Below are positions 40,412 through 51,919 of a DNA stretch of 55,363 nt, one piece after another. The notes under the pieces are model-generated. The model worked only from the letters and a program-made list of their open reading frames with translations. It searched no databases and was not told where the DNA came from. The position numbers and the translations under genes were made by a program. The DNA comes from Pluralibacter gergoviae ATCC 33028 = NBRC 105706 (GTDB lineage Bacteria > Pseudomonadota > Gammaproteobacteria > Enterobacterales > Enterobacteriaceae): contig NZ_BCZS01000026.1 in NCBI RefSeq assembly GCF_001598855.1, positions 1 through 55,363 on the forward strand, read 5' to 3'. Each line of letters starts with the position of its first letter. Position 1 is the stretch's first letter.

Positions 40412-41097
40412 GTGATTTCCTTTAGCCTTCGTGTGGAGCTGGCGATCATAGTGAGCGCCGCCTGCTCTGCCGCGTCGCCGTCCTGATGCCGGATAGCATC
40501 GAACAGCGCCTTATGCTCCTGGAGGGTTTTCGGCATGTTGGCCTCGTCGCCCATCCAGGTGCGTTCAAATACCGCCCGCTGCAGCGAGCTGATGGCCACG
40601 CTCAGCTGCTGCAGTACCGGATTGTGTACCGATGCCAGTACCGCCTCGTGGTAGCGAATATCGGCTTCGTTAAACGCGTCGCGATCCTGATTGTTGGCAA
40701 TCATGTCGTTCAGCGCCGACTCGATTTGCGCCAGATCGCTGGAGGTGGCCCGCTCCGCCGCCCAGCGGGCAATAGCGGGTTCGACCAGGTTACGCGTTTC
40801 GCTCATCGCGCCGATAAGCCGCGGGTCATAGTCATTTGCCAGCACCCACTGCAGCACGTCGCTGTCGAGGTAGTTCCACTGGTTGCGCGGGGCTACAAAC
40901 GCGCCGCGATAGCGCTTCATCTCAATCAGCCGCTTTGCCATCAGCGAGCGGTAAACCTCGCGAATGATGTTGCGCGAGGTGGCAAACTCCTCGCAAAGCT
41001 CTGCTTCGGCGGGCAGCGACGCGCCGGGGACATATTTGCCGCTGACGATCTGCTGCCCGAGCGTGATGACGATGCGGTCGGTTTTATTCAGGGTCAT
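40408..41097 (-). CDS. dgoR: FadR/FCD-type GntR regulator of galactonate genes
   Basis: A 229-residue repressor. Winged helix about 8-75 (VSGKYVPGASLPAEAELCEE, FATSRNIIREVYRSLMAKRL); FCD ligand domain about 95-225 with the metal/ligand residues in IRYHEAVLASVHNPVL and ERTWMGDEANMPKTLQEHKA. It releases DNA when D-galactonate is present. It is the first gene of the operon; a 30-bp palindromic operator lies 110 bases upstream. Confidence 0.96.
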   Translation of the reverse strand: MTLNKTDRIVITLGQQIVSGKYVPGASLPAEAELCEEFATSRNIIREVYRSLMAKRLIEMKRYRGAFVAPRNQWNYLDSDVLQWVLANDYDPRLIGAMSETRNLVEPAIARWAAERATSSDLAQIESALNDMIANNQDRDAFNEADIRYHEAVLASVHNPVLQQLSVAISSLQRAVFERTWMGDEANMPKTLQEHKALFDAIRHQDGDAAEQAALTMIASSTRRLKEIT

Positions 41098-41206
41098 GGA
41101 GAGTCCTTCTGCTTTATGTGTGCGGAATTACTTTACCCGCGACCGCTGAATTTCGCTTCGGTTTTGCAGTACACAAGTCACTCTCCTGCCCTCTCATTGA
41201 CGATAA

Positions 41207-41236
41207 TGTAGTACAACATACATGTATTGTACTACA
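41207..41236 (-). promoter_or_regulatory. DgoR operator of the dgo operon
   Basis: Perfect 10-bp inverted repeat TGTAGTACAA (41207-41216)/TTGTACTACA (41227-41236) with a 10-base spacer. It matches the TTGTA-x-TACAA half-sites known for DgoR in E. coli. Four bases beyond, AGATCACAAAACAG (41241-41254) reads TTTTGTGATCT on the minus strand, a good CRP half-site. Confidence 0.85.
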
Positions 41237-41341
41237 ATGCAGATCACAAAACAGACTAATAACGTCCCAGCGCCATCCGCTATAGCTACGCCTGCGGGCT
41301 GTAAACCGCCTCAGCAGGCTCACTTTCCGGCATGGAGATGC
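41237..41341. other. Gap between dgo promoter and MFS gene end
   Basis: Carries the CRP-like half-site described with the operator and a hairpin GCCTGC (41290-41295)/GCAGGC (41314-41319), which may end the MFS transcript arriving on the minus strand. No coding sequence seen. Confidence 0.4.
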
Positions 41342-42652
41342 TTATTGAAGAGCCTGCAAGGGGCGTTTATCGGGGGAGTTTCTTCCCGGGCGGGAAACGG
41401 CAATGCCTATAATGCCGCCGGCGATCAGCGCAATGGCCACAATGAGCAGCCCGCTGTGATAGCTATGGGTGACATCTTTTATCTTTCCTAATACCGGCGG
41501 TAGCCCGAGGCCGACGAAATTTGCAATAGTATTGATAAAGGCAATTGATGCCGCCGCCGCGACGCCGGCCAGTTTCTGCGTCGTTACGGCCCAGAACACC
41601 GGCGTTAGCGCAAAATTAAAGCCAACCGTCAATACCAGCATAATATAGGACAGCAGCAGGCTGCCGGAGTAAATAGCAATTGCCAGCGCGATCCCGGAGA
41701 AAATCAGCGGCAGTCCCATATGCAGCGACCGCTCTTTCGTTAAATCAGAGTGCCGACCGTTAAAATACATAAAGACACACGCGAGAATAAACGGTATCGA
41801 AGAGAGCAAACTGATAATAAAATTACTTTGCTCACTGGCAATGCTTTTCAGAATTAAGGGTAAAAAGAGCGTAATGCCAATCGAACCAAACGCCTGCAGG
41901 AACCACACCAGACTCAGCAATAGTACCGTTTTGTTTTTTAGTACCTCAATAATGGAGTGATGCTTTGCGATGACGGTATTTTGATTATCACTCTCCAGTC
42001 GGGCGATCAGCCACTGCTTTTCTGAAGGAGACAACCAGCGCGCATCCTGCGGTTTTGACGGCAAAAACCGGAGTACCAGAACCCCGAGGACCATTGCCGG
42101 AAGCCCCTCAATAGCGAATAACCAGCGCCAGCCGGCAATATCGGCGATACCATGCATGTTCAGAATGGTTCCTGACAGCGGTAGGCCAATAATGGAGGCA
42201 AGCACCGAACCCATGTAGAAAAATGACATCGCCCGTGCGCGGTTGCTTTGAGGAAACCAGCATGAAATATAGTAAATGATCCCGGGGGCAAATCCCGCCT
42301 CTGCCATCCCTAACAGAAATCGCATAATGTAGAGCTGGGTGGGCGTTTGTACAAGAGATAACCCGGCGCTAACAATTCCCCAGGTGATCATAATCCTCGC
42401 AATCCATATTCTCGCTCCCACCTTTGTCATAATAATATTGCTGGGTATTTCAAAAATGATGTACGAGATGTAAAACATAGCCACACCGAGACCATACATA
42501 CTGGCGCTCAGACCTAAATCAGCATTCATTTGCAATGCTGCGATAGATATATTGGTTTTATCGAGGTTAGCTACAAAATAGCATATGATAATAAAAGGAA
42601 TTATTTTGCTATTGAGTTTTTTTAATACAGATGTACAGAATTCAGTGTTCAT
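41342..42652 (-). CDS. ACS-family MFS transporter, probable sugar-acid:H+ symporter
   Basis: A 436-residue, 12-TM MFS protein of the anion:cation symporter family (related to phthalate, tartrate and hexuronate carriers). It has CYFVANLDKTNISIAALQM at the first helix, GMAEAGFAPGIIYYISCWFP in helix 4, and GWRWLFAIEGLPAM mid-protein. It differs clearly from DgoT. The start is ambiguous: ATG 42650-42652 (MNTEFCTSV) or ATG 42668-42670 with GAAGAGAGA before it. Upstream is a DgoR-type operator in the same layout as the dgo promoter, so it is probably galactonate-regulated; E. coli has yidX at this position instead. Confidence 0.82.
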   Translation of the reverse strand: MNTEFCTSVLKKLNSKIIPFIIICYFVANLDKTNISIAALQMNADLGLSASMYGLGVAMFYISYIIFEIPSNIIMTKVGARIWIARIMITWGIVSAGLSLVQTPTQLYIMRFLLGMAEAGFAPGIIYYISCWFPQSNRARAMSFFYMGSVLASIIGLPLSGTILNMHGIADIAGWRWLFAIEGLPAMVLGVLVLRFLPSKPQDARWLSPSEKQWLIARLESDNQNTVIAKHHSIIEVLKNKTVLLLSLVWFLQAFGSIGITLFLPLILKSIASEQSNFIISLLSSIPFILACVFMYFNGRHSDLTKERSLHMGLPLIFSGIALAIAIYSGSLLLSYIMLVLTVGFNFALTPVFWAVTTQKLAGVAAAASIAFINTIANFVGLGLPPVLGKIKDVTHSYHSGLLIVAIALIAGGIIGIAVSRPGRNSPDKRPLQALQ

Positions 42653-42815
42653 ACGTAATGACCTCATCATTCTCTCTTCTGCCCGAGGAAAGAGCTGACG
42701 TTGTGAAATAAATAAAATTATTATTGTATGGTGACGCACATTTATTTCCTGGCGCTTAAACCGCTTGCGTTGCGGATGCAGAACCCAGCGCTCATTGACC
42801 ATGAAGTTATAAAAA

Positions 42816-42845
42816 TGTAGTACAAAATAACAATATTGCACTACA
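42816..42845 (-). promoter_or_regulatory. Second DgoR-type operator, before the MFS gene
   Basis: TGTAGTACAA (42816-42825), ten bases, TTGCACTACA (42836-42845): the same inverted repeat and spacing as the dgo operator with one mismatch. Four bases beyond, AGATCACAAAAACAG (42850-42864) repeats the CRP-like block, again at identical spacing. Confidence 0.8.
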
Positions 42846-42905
42846 ACCGAGATCACAAAAACAGCAATTAAGTTGCAGGAATGTTACTTCAGTAGAAAGG
42901 AGGCA

Positions 42906-42930
42906 TAAAAAACCCGCTCCAGGAGCGGGT
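42906..42930 (-). terminator. yidA terminator
   Basis: Stem ACCCGCTCC (42912-42920)/GGAGCGGGT (42922-42930) followed on the minus strand by a run of T residues (plus A run 42907-42912). It lies 20 bases after the yidA stop. Confidence 0.88.
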
Positions 42931-42950
42931 CAGAAGAGAAAGGCCGGAGG

Positions 42951-43763
42951 CTAGTTCAGCGCGAATTTCTCAATAGCGTATGCCACGCCGTCCTCAAGGT
43001 TAGATTTGGTCACGAAGTTTGCCGCCGCTTTAACGGCGGGGATCGCGTTATCCATCGCCACGCCAACGCCCGCAAAAGCGATCATCGCGATGTCGTTTTC
43101 CTGATCGCCCAGGGCCATGATTTCGTCAGGCTCAATGCCCAGCACCTCGGCCAGCGACTTCACGCCGGTTCCCTTATTGACGCGCTTGTCGAGGATTTCC
43201 AGAAAATAAGGCGAACTTTTCATCACCGTATATTTTTCCCGAACCTCATCGGGAATGCGGGTAATCGCATCGTCCAGAATCGCCGGCTCGTCGATCATCA
43301 TCACCTTCAGCAGCTGGATATCTTTATCCATCTTCTCCGCCTCGCAGAACACCAGCGGAATGGTGGCAACGTAGGACTCGTGCACCGTGTAGTAGCTGAT
43401 ATCGCGGTTGGCGGTGTAGAGGTAGTTGCGGTCCAGGGCGTGGAAGTGAGAGCCCACTTCGCGGGCCAGCTGTTCCAGATAGCGGTAGTCGTCATAGCTC
43501 AGGGTGGTTTGCGCCACCGTGCTGCCGTCGGCGGCATTTTGCACCAGCGCACCGTTGTAGGTGATGCAGTAGTCGCCGGGTCGGTTCATGCCAAGCTCTT
43601 CGAGGTAGCGGTGCACGCCCGCGTAGGGCCGCCCGGTGGTGAGCACCACCTTCACGCCGCGCTCGCGGGCGGCGGTAATGGCCTGCTTCACCGCCGGAGA
43701 GATAGTGTGGTCGGGCAGCAGCAACGTTCCGTCCATGTCGATTGCAATCAGTTTGATAGCCAT
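42951..43763 (-). CDS. yidA: Sugar-phosphate phosphatase YidA (HAD, Cof type)
   Basis: A 270-residue HAD phosphatase, subclass IIB. Nucleophile and acid Asp in IAIDMDGTLLLPDHTIS (Asp9/Asp11), Thr/Ser motif II in VVLTTGRPYAG, motif III Lys in DKRVNKGTGVKSLAE, and motif IV in MALGDQENDIAMI. The E. coli enzyme hydrolyses erythrose 4-phosphate and other sugar phosphates. Confidence 0.96.
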   Translation of the reverse strand: MAIKLIAIDMDGTLLLPDHTISPAVKQAITAARERGVKVVLTTGRPYAGVHRYLEELGMNRPGDYCITYNGALVQNAADGSTVAQTTLSYDDYRYLEQLAREVGSHFHALDRNYLYTANRDISYYTVHESYVATIPLVFCEAEKMDKDIQLLKVMMIDEPAILDDAITRIPDEVREKYTVMKSSPYFLEILDKRVNKGTGVKSLAEVLGIEPDEIMALGDQENDIAMIAFAGVGVAMDNAIPAVKAAANFVTKSNLEDGVAYAIEKFALN

Positions 43764-43921
43764 AGGATCCCCGATATCAGTATGTTCTTACTCATGCTAA
43801 CGCGATTTAGCTCAAAAAACAGTAGCAGAGTCCGTCTTAAACGGGGAGCAGAAATGGCGGCCGCAGCCTCTTTTCGGCCGGGCTGCGGGCAGCGGGCGAA
43901 GTGCGCTGCCCGGATGGCGGA
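43764..43921 (-). other. yidB-yidA intergenic region with hairpins
   Basis: Contains GGGCAGCG (43887-43894)/CGCTGCCC (43904-43911), directly after yidB on its strand, probably the yidB transcript end though without a T tract. A second stem GCAGCC (43863-43868)/GGCTGC (43881-43886) abuts it. The yidA promoter must lie elsewhere; none recognised. Confidence 0.45.
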
Positions 43922-44317
43922 TCAGCTAAACAGCTTGCCCTTCAGCAGATTCATGCCTGCCGCCAGCAGATCGCTGCCGGAGTCGGCGGTCACTTCACCC
44001 TGCGGCGACAGCGCGTCGATAACCTTCGGCAGGTACTGCGCCAGCATGGACGCGGCGGCGGTAGTATCAATGCCCAGTTTCGCGCCGAGCGCCGCGACCG
44101 CCGGACTGCCCAGGGCCGCCGTGACCTGCTCGCTGCTGATAAGGTGATTCGTCGCATCGTTGCTGAGCCACGACTCCACGATATCGTGAAGGCCGCCATT
44201 GCGCAGCCTGTCCAGCAGCGCCTGGACGCCGCCCTGCTCGTTCACCCAGCTCAGGATCGCCTGATATTTTGCCGCGTCGCCGCCCAACATGCCGGCAACC
44301 TGATCAAAAAGTCCCAT
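43922..44317 (-). CDS. yidB: DUF937 protein YidB
   Basis: A 131-residue soluble protein matching E. coli YidB: MGLFDQVAGMLGGDAAKYQA, ILSWVNEQGGVQALLDRL, VIDALSPQGEV and the C-terminal LLAAGMNLLKGKLF. The function is unknown. Start 44315-44317 is supported by AGGAGGAGG; 17 additional open codons upstream are not used. Confidence 0.95.
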   Translation of the reverse strand: MGLFDQVAGMLGGDAAKYQAILSWVNEQGGVQALLDRLRNGGLHDIVESWLSNDATNHLISSEQVTAALGSPAVAALGAKLGIDTTAAASMLAQYLPKVIDALSPQGEVTADSGSDLLAAGMNLLKGKLFS

Positions 44318-44373
44318 ACAACCTCCTCCTTTAATGATTGCAGCCAGAATACGCAATAACGTTAGCACTGGCT

Positions 44374-44402
44374 AAAAAAAAGCCGCACGGGAAGGTGCGG
44401 CT
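44374..44402 (-). terminator. gyrB operon terminator
   Basis: Stem AGCCGCAC (44381-44388)/GTGCGGCT (44395-44402) followed on the minus strand by eight T residues (plus 44374-44381). It lies 18 bases after gyrB, ending the dnaA-dnaN-recF-gyrB unit. Confidence 0.92.
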
Positions 44403-44419
44403 GTTCGACATCGTGCTGC

Positions 44420-46852
<2,433 letters not shown>

Positions 46853-46862
46853 TCAACTTGGG

Positions 46863-47936
46863 TTAATCCGCTATTTTACCTTTTTCTACGCTGAACATCT
46901 TCGAATTTTTGTCCGCCATGTCCATAACGTGTTCAGCGCTGATGGCGCTGACAAAAACCTGAGATTCAGTGGCCTTCAGCCTGCTCGCCAGCAGGCCGCG
47001 GCGGGCATCATCCAGCTCAGAGGCAAAATCATCAATGAGATACAGGCAGCGTCGCCCGCTCTCGCGCGTTAAAAACTCGCCCTGCGCCAGCCGAAGCGCG
47101 CACATCAGTAGCTTAAGTTGGCCGCGCGACAGGGTATCTTCCACCGGCGCGCCGTCGGCGCGGATGCGAAAGTCCGCCTTGTGCGGGCCGTGGGCGGTGT
47201 AGGTCAGCATCCGGTCGCGCTCAAAGCCGCGCTCCAGCACCTCGGCGTAGTCCGTCTCTTTCTCCCAGCCGCGCTGAAAGGAGAAGCTGAGGTCGAACTC
47301 GGGCAAAAACTGTTTGCAGGTATCCGCCATGTCTGCGGCAATCGCCGCGCTGTATTCGGCCCGCCAGCGGCTGACCTGCTCCGCCAGCGGGATAAGCTCC
47401 GCGTCCCACGGGCGCAGCTGGGCGTAGCGGCTCACCTGCCGCAGGGCGGCATTGCGCTGCTTGAGCAGCCGCTTGAGGTTGCTCCAGGCGGTGAAGAAGC
47501 CGGTTTGGTTGTGAAAGCAGCCCCAGTCGAGGAACGCTCTGCGGTATTTGGGGCCGCCGTTGAGTAACGTAAACCCTTCCGGGGTGATCAGCTGCATCGG
47601 CATCAGCATCGCCAGCTCGGCGACCTTGTGGCCGTCGCTGCCGTCGATGCGCACCTTGCTGTCGCCCTGCTTGTCCTTGGTAAGCCCGATGGCTATCTCG
47701 CGCTGCTCGCCCTGCAGGCGGCCGTGCAGCACGAAGGCATCCTGCTCGTGGCGAATGACGCGGCCGATTTGCAGGCTGCGAAACGCCCGGCCGTGGCCGA
47801 GGGTATAGATGGCCTCCAGCACGCTGGTTTTACCGCTGCCGTTAGCGCCGACGAGAAAATTAAAACCGGGAGAGAGCGCGAGATCCGCGCTCTCGATGTT
47901 GCGAAAATCTTTAATCAGTAATCGAGTCAGTGACAT
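46863..47936 (-). CDS. recF: Recombination/replication repair protein RecF
   Basis: A 357-residue SMC-like ATPase that helps RecOR load RecA at single-strand gaps. [20 protein letters not shown] start, Walker [21 protein letters not shown] (about 33-52), signature [20 protein letters not shown] and Walker [14 protein letters not shown] near the C-terminus. In most enterics recF starts right at the dnaN stop; here 139 bases with a palindromic element separate them. Confidence 0.97.
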   Translation of the reverse strand: MSLTRLLIKDFRNIESADLALSPGFNFLVGANGSGKTSVLEAIYTLGHGRAFRSLQIGRVIRHEQDAFVLHGRLQGEQREIAIGLTKDKQGDSKVRIDGSDGHKVAELAMLMPMQLITPEGFTLLNGGPKYRRAFLDWGCFHNQTGFFTAWSNLKRLLKQRNAALRQVSRYAQLRPWDAELIPLAEQVSRWRAEYSAAIAADMADTCKQFLPEFDLSFSFQRGWEKETDYAEVLERGFERDRMLTYTAHGPHKADFRIRADGAPVEDTLSRGQLKLLMCALRLAQGEFLTRESGRRCLYLIDDFASELDDARRGLLASRLKATESQVFVSAISAEHVMDMADKNSKMFSVEKGKIAD

Positions 47937-47968
47937 GCTTAACTCATACCCAGGGCGTAATCGGCGCA

Positions 47969-48053
47969 GTTAGTCTGGTTTCGGCCAGCGCGGAGCAACC
48001 GGAGCGTACTGAAGTACGTGAGGATTGCGAGCACTGCCCGGAACCAGAATAAC
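47969..48053. repeat. 85-bp imperfect palindromic element between dnaN and recF
   Basis: Ends GTTAGTCTGGTTTC (47969-47982) and GAACCAGAATAAC (48041-48053) are near-perfect inverted repeats. The inner sequence keeps pairing (CAGCGC...GCACTG, AGCAACCGGAGCGTAC/GTACGTGAGGATTGC), centred near 48009 on GTAC-TGAA-GTAC. The structure resembles ERIC-like intergenic palindromes of enterobacteria, but it is not the ERIC sequence itself. As RNA it would form a long hairpin in the dnaN-recF message. Confidence 0.75.
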
Positions 48054-48075
48054 AAGTAAGATAGCCCGCTATTTC

Positions 48076-49176
48076 CTACAGCCTCATTGGCATAACGACG
48101 TAGGCGGCACTCTGGCTGGCGGCATCCTCAATCTGGACGCTGGATACGGAATCGGTCAGCAGAATGCGGACGTTTTCGCACTTCAGGGCGTTGAGCACGT
48201 CCAGCACGTAGCTGACGTTAAAGCCGATCTCCAGCTCGCTGCCGGGATAGGTGACGTCGAGGATCTCTTCCGCCTCTTCCTGCTCCGGGTTGTTGGCGGT
48301 GATCCTGAGCTGGTTCTCGCTCACATAAAGGCGCACGCCGCGGAACTTCTCGTTGGAGAGAATCGCCGCGCGGGCGAAGGCCTGCTTGAGAATGTCGCAG
48401 CCCGCCTCCAGGTGCTTGTCCGGGTTTTTCGGCAGCACGCGGCGATAGTCCGGGAAGCGGCCGTCCACCAGCTTGGAGGTGAAGATAAAGTCGCCGACGT
48501 GGGCGCGGATATTGTTGCTGCCGATCTGCACCCGCAGCGGGTTTTCGCCGCCGTCGAGCATACGCATCAGCTCAATCACGCCTTTACGCGGCACGATCAC
48601 CGAATGGTTCGGCAGCGAGACGCCGATAGGCATCGAGCAGACCGCCAGGCGGTGGCCGTCGGTGGCGACGGTGCGCAGCTCCTCGCCTTCGGTCTCAAAC
48701 AGCATGCCGTTTAAGTAGTAGCGCACGTCCTGATGGGCCATCGAGAACTGGGTGGCTTCGATCAGGCGCTTCATGGTCGCCTGCGGCAGCGTAAACTCGA
48801 CGTCGCTCTGCCAGTCGTCGAGGTTCGGGAAGTCGGCGGCGGGCAGCGTGGAGAGCGAGAAGCGGCTGCGCCCGGAGCGCACCAGCATACGGTCGCCCTC
48901 CAGCTGCACGGCGATCTCGGCACCTTCGGGCAGTCCGCGGCAAATATCAAAGAACTTGCGCGCGGGCACCGTGGTGGCGCCCGGCTCGTGCGGCTGAATC
49001 AGCGCGACGCGTGCGACCATTTCCATCTCAAGATCGGTCCCGGTCAGCGACAGGGTACCGTCAGCCACCTGCAGCAGCAGGTTGCCGAGAATAGGCAGCG
49101 TCGGGCGGCCGCCTAACGGACCACTTACCTGCTGCAGCGGTTTTAACAAATGTTCACGTTCAACGGTAAATTTCAT
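48076..49176 (-). CDS. dnaN: DNA polymerase III beta sliding clamp
   Basis: A 366-residue clamp of three similar domains that dimerises into a ring on DNA and tethers polymerase III and other factors. MKFTVEREHLLKPLQQVSGP start; FFDICRGLPEGAEIAVQLEG, TLPAADFPNLDDWQ, ATDGHRLAVCSMPI, KLVDGRFPDYRRVLP and the C-terminal YVVMPMRL that forms part of the clamp-binding pocket. It lies four bases after dnaA, in one operon. Confidence 0.98.
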   Translation of the reverse strand: MKFTVEREHLLKPLQQVSGPLGGRPTLPILGNLLLQVADGTLSLTGTDLEMEMVARVALIQPHEPGATTVPARKFFDICRGLPEGAEIAVQLEGDRMLVRSGRSRFSLSTLPAADFPNLDDWQSDVEFTLPQATMKRLIEATQFSMAHQDVRYYLNGMLFETEGEELRTVATDGHRLAVCSMPIGVSLPNHSVIVPRKGVIELMRMLDGGENPLRVQIGSNNIRAHVGDFIFTSKLVDGRFPDYRRVLPKNPDKHLEAGCDILKQAFARAAILSNEKFRGVRLYVSENQLRITANNPEQEEAEEILDVTYPGSELEIGFNVSYVLDVLNALKCENVRILLTDSVSSVQIEDAASQSAAYVVMPMRL

Positions 49177-49180
49177 AGCG

Positions 49181-50575
49181 TCACGAAGATAATGTTCTGA
49201 TTAAATTGGAAAAATCTTCTTTAATGTCGTGGCTCTCTTCACGCAGCTGCTCTATCTTGCGGCAGGCGTGGAGCACGGTCGTATGGTCGCGGCCGCCAAA
49301 CGCATCGCCGATTTCCGGCAGGCTGTGGTTGGTCAGCTCTTTGGCCAGCGCCATCGCCATCTGGCGCGGACGCGCAACCGAGCGGGATCGCCGCTTGGAG
49401 AGCAGATCGGCGACCTTAATTTTATAGTACTCCGCCACCGTTTTCTGAATATTGTCGATGGTGACCAGCTTTTCCTGCAGCGCCAGCAGATCCCTGAGCG
49501 CTTCGCGCACGAAATCGATGGTGATCGCCCGGCCGGTAAAGTTGGCGTTGGCGATAACGCGGTTCAGCGCGCCCTCAAGTTCGCGAACGTTGGAACGCAG
49601 GCGTTTGGCAATAAAGAACGCGACTTCGCCCGGCAGGCGGATGTCGTTTTCGTCGGCCTTCTTCATCAGGATCGCCACGCGGGTTTCCAGCTCCGGCGGC
49701 TCAATCGCCACCGTCAGGCCCCAGCCAAAGCGCGATTTCAGACGATCCTCAACGCCGTTGATCTCTTTCGGATAGCGATCGGAGGTCAGGATGATCTGCT
49801 GATTGCCCTCCAGCAGGGCGTTGAAGGTGTGGAAAAACTCTTCCTGGGATCGTTCTTTATTGGCAAAAAACTGGATGTCATCGATAAGCAGCGCGTCAAC
49901 GGAGCGGTAGTAGCGCTTAAACTCTTCAATGGCGTTGTTCTGCAGGGCCTTCACCATGTCCTGCACGAAGCGCTCGGAGTGCATATACACTACTTTCGCG
50001 TTCGGCTTGCGGGCGATGATGCCATTGCCGACGGCGTGCAGCAGGTGGGTTTTACCCAGACCCGTGCCGCCATAGAGGAACAGCGGGTTATAGGCGCCGC
50101 CAGGGTTGTCCGCGACCTGACGCGCCGCCGCCCGGGCCAGCTGGTTTGATTTACCTTCCACGAAGTTATCGAAGGTGTGCTTAACGTTAACGTTAGAGCG
50201 ATAGGAGGGCTCTGCCGGTGCTGGAACGTTATCCCAGCCGGGACGTGCGGCCGGAGCCGCGCGCGCCACGTGCACCGGCGCCTGTGCCTGAGCGGCAACC
50301 TGAGCAGGCTCTTTAAGCGTGCGGGTAACGGGCCTGGCGCCCACTTCAAAGCGCAGCAGCGGCGCATCCGCCCCGCAGAAATCGTTGAGCAGTCCATTGA
50401 TATTATTCAGGTATTTGTCCCTTACCCAATCGAGCACAAAACGGTTTGGCGCATACAGGGCCAGCGTGTTATCGCTCAGTTCCGCCTGCAAAGGGCGGAT
50501 CCACATGCTGAATTCTGTGGCTGGTAACTCATCCTGCAATCGGGCAAGACACTGCTGCCAAAGCGAAAGTGACAC
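49181..50575 (-). CDS. dnaA: Chromosomal replication initiator DnaA
   Basis: A 464-residue AAA+ initiator. Domain I 1-86 ([19 protein letters not shown]), linker II 87-130 (Ala/Pro-rich), domain III with Walker [15 protein letters not shown], Walker [11 protein letters not shown] and sensor residues, domain IV with the DNA-binding [20 protein letters not shown] and [12 protein letters not shown]. Start is GTG 50573-50575 (MSLSLWQ), with GGAG six bases upstream; an earlier in-frame GTG adds four codons without support. A DnaA box lies 200 bases upstream, allowing autoregulation. Confidence 0.98.
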   Translation of the reverse strand: MSLSLWQQCLARLQDELPATEFSMWIRPLQAELSDNTLALYAPNRFVLDWVRDKYLNNINGLLNDFCGADAPLLRFEVGARPVTRTLKEPAQVAAQAQAPVHVARAAPAARPGWDNVPAPAEPSYRSNVNVKHTFDNFVEGKSNQLARAAARQVADNPGGAYNPLFLYGGTGLGKTHLLHAVGNGIIARKPNAKVVYMHSERFVQDMVKALQNNAIEEFKRYYRSVDALLIDDIQFFANKERSQEEFFHTFNALLEGNQQIILTSDRYPKEINGVEDRLKSRFGWGLTVAIEPPELETRVAILMKKADENDIRLPGEVAFFIAKRLRSNVRELEGALNRVIANANFTGRAITIDFVREALRDLLALQEKLVTIDNIQKTVAEYYKIKVADLLSKRRSRSVARPRQMAMALAKELTNHSLPEIGDAFGGRDHTTVLHACRKIEQLREESHDIKEDFSNLIRTLSS

Positions 50576-50776
50576 GGCGGACTCCACTCGAACAAAAAGG
50601 GTGAAACTGAAATAATGATTGTGACACGCGTTGAAAAGACCCTGTGCATAAGGGTAACGCGCGAACCGCTATCAGCGATTAGCTACTCCGTTCAGGATCG
50701 AGGATCGCGATCGGGACCGCGGATCATAGCCTAAACTGAGCCAGAGATCTTCTGTTTCTCACAGATTATTGCCTGG

Positions 50777-50785
50777 TTATCCACA
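50777..50785 (+). promoter_or_regulatory. DnaA box upstream of dnaA
   Basis: TTATCCACA, the perfect consensus DnaA box, lies about 200 bases before the dnaA start, as in the autoregulated E. coli promoter. Several GATC sites cluster between 50685 and 50735, allowing Dam/SeqA effects. I see no cluster of DnaA boxes with an AT-rich unwinding region, so this is not oriC. Confidence 0.85.
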
Positions 50786-50917
50786 GGCAGGGATCCGGAC
50801 CGGCTAAGTGTAAACGATCCTGCCTGCGCTGCGGTCGATTTCTGCCGCAATATTGGAAAATTTACTCTCTGCCGCCTTTTTAGTACTTAAATGATCTTAC
50901 AAAGATCCCGGCGATCC

Positions 50918-50945
50918 TTGCGCTTTGCCGGGCAGAACGTATAAT
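50918..50945 (+). promoter_or_regulatory. Upstream rpmH promoter
   Basis: TTGCGC (50918-50923), 16 bases, TATAAT (50940-50945): perfect -10. It lies 240 bases before rpmH. A palindrome TTTTCACGTGAAAA (51005-51018) lies between this and the second promoter. Confidence 0.6.
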
Positions 50946-51054
50946 CGCCAACCCGGTGCGTGGTGCCCGAGATCCTGCATCGGACGACGCGCATTTTCCC
51001 GGCGTTTTTCACGTGAAAACGTGCGGAAATACGCGGGAAACAAGGTAAAGAGAA

Positions 51055-51083
51055 TTGACTCCGGAGTGTACAATTATTACAAT
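51055..51083 (+). promoter_or_regulatory. Main rpmH promoter
   Basis: TTGACT (51055-51060), 17 bases, TACAAT (51078-51083). It is the strongest sigma-70 match in the dnaA-rpmH gap and sits 100 bases before rpmH, where E. coli has its main promoter. Confidence 0.82.
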
Positions 51084-51172
51084 CCGGCCTCTTTAATCAC
51101 CCACGCTGAGGCGTAAGTCGTTCGAAACTCGTTCGGGTATACGCAAAAGTCAGTGAATTTATTCAAGTTTAG

Positions 51173-51325
<153 letters not shown>

Positions 51326-51342
51326 TAAAAGCTAACCCCTGC

Positions 51343-51702
51343 GTGGTTAAGCTCGCATTTCCCAGGGAGTTACGTTTGCTAACTCCCACTCATTTCACTT
51401 TCGTCTTCCAGCAGCCGCAACGGGCTGGCACGCCGCAAATCACTATTCTCGGCCGCCTGAATTCGCTGGGGCATCCCCGTATCGGTCTCACCGTCGCCAA
51501 GAAAAACGTCAAGCGCGCCCATGAACGCAATCGGATTAAACGTCTGACGCGTGAAAGCTTTCGCCTGCGTCAGCACGAACTTCCGGCTATGGATTTCGTG
51601 GTGGTGGCGAAAAGAGGGGTCGCTGACCTCGATAACCGGGCGCTGACGGAAGCACTGGAAAAACTATGGCGCCGTCACTGTCGCCTGGCTCACGGCTCCT
51701 GA
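51343..51702 (+). CDS. rnpA: Ribonuclease P protein component
   Basis: A 119-residue basic protein that binds M1 RNA and helps 5' processing of tRNA precursors. It starts with GTG (51343). [20 protein letters not shown] opens the fold; the RNR signature lies in [18 protein letters not shown]. It overlaps the start of yidD by 37 bases, a typical arrangement. Confidence 0.97.
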   Translation: MVKLAFPRELRLLTPTHFTFVFQQPQRAGTPQITILGRLNSLGHPRIGLTVAKKNVKRAHERNRIKRLTRESFRLRQHELPAMDFVVVAKRGVADLDNRALTEALEKLWRRHCRLAHGS

Positions 51703-51917
51703 TAGCCCTTATTCGGGTCTATCAGCGCCTGATTAGTCCGCTACTCGGGCCGCACTGTCGTTTCACTCCCAGCTGCTCGCAATACGGAATTGAGGCATTG
51801 CGCAGGTTCGGAGTGATAAAAGGCAGTTGGTTGACGGTGAAACGCGTATTAAAATGCCACCCTTTACACCCGGGTGGAGACGACCCCGTCCCACCATCTA
51901 AAACCAGAGAACACTAA
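51666..51917 (+). CDS. yidD: Membrane protein insertion efficiency factor YidD
   Basis: An 83-residue protein with a short amphipathic N-terminus. [20 protein letters not shown], then the Cys-rich [19 protein letters not shown] and [13 protein letters not shown], all family-conserved. It assists YidC/Sec insertion of inner-membrane proteins. It overlaps rnpA, and yidC starts two bases after its stop. Confidence 0.96.
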   Translation: MAPSLSPGSRLLIALIRVYQRLISPLLGPHCRFTPSCSQYGIEALRRFGVIKGSWLTVKRVLKCHPLHPGGDDPVPPSKTREH

Positions 51918-51919
51918 CG

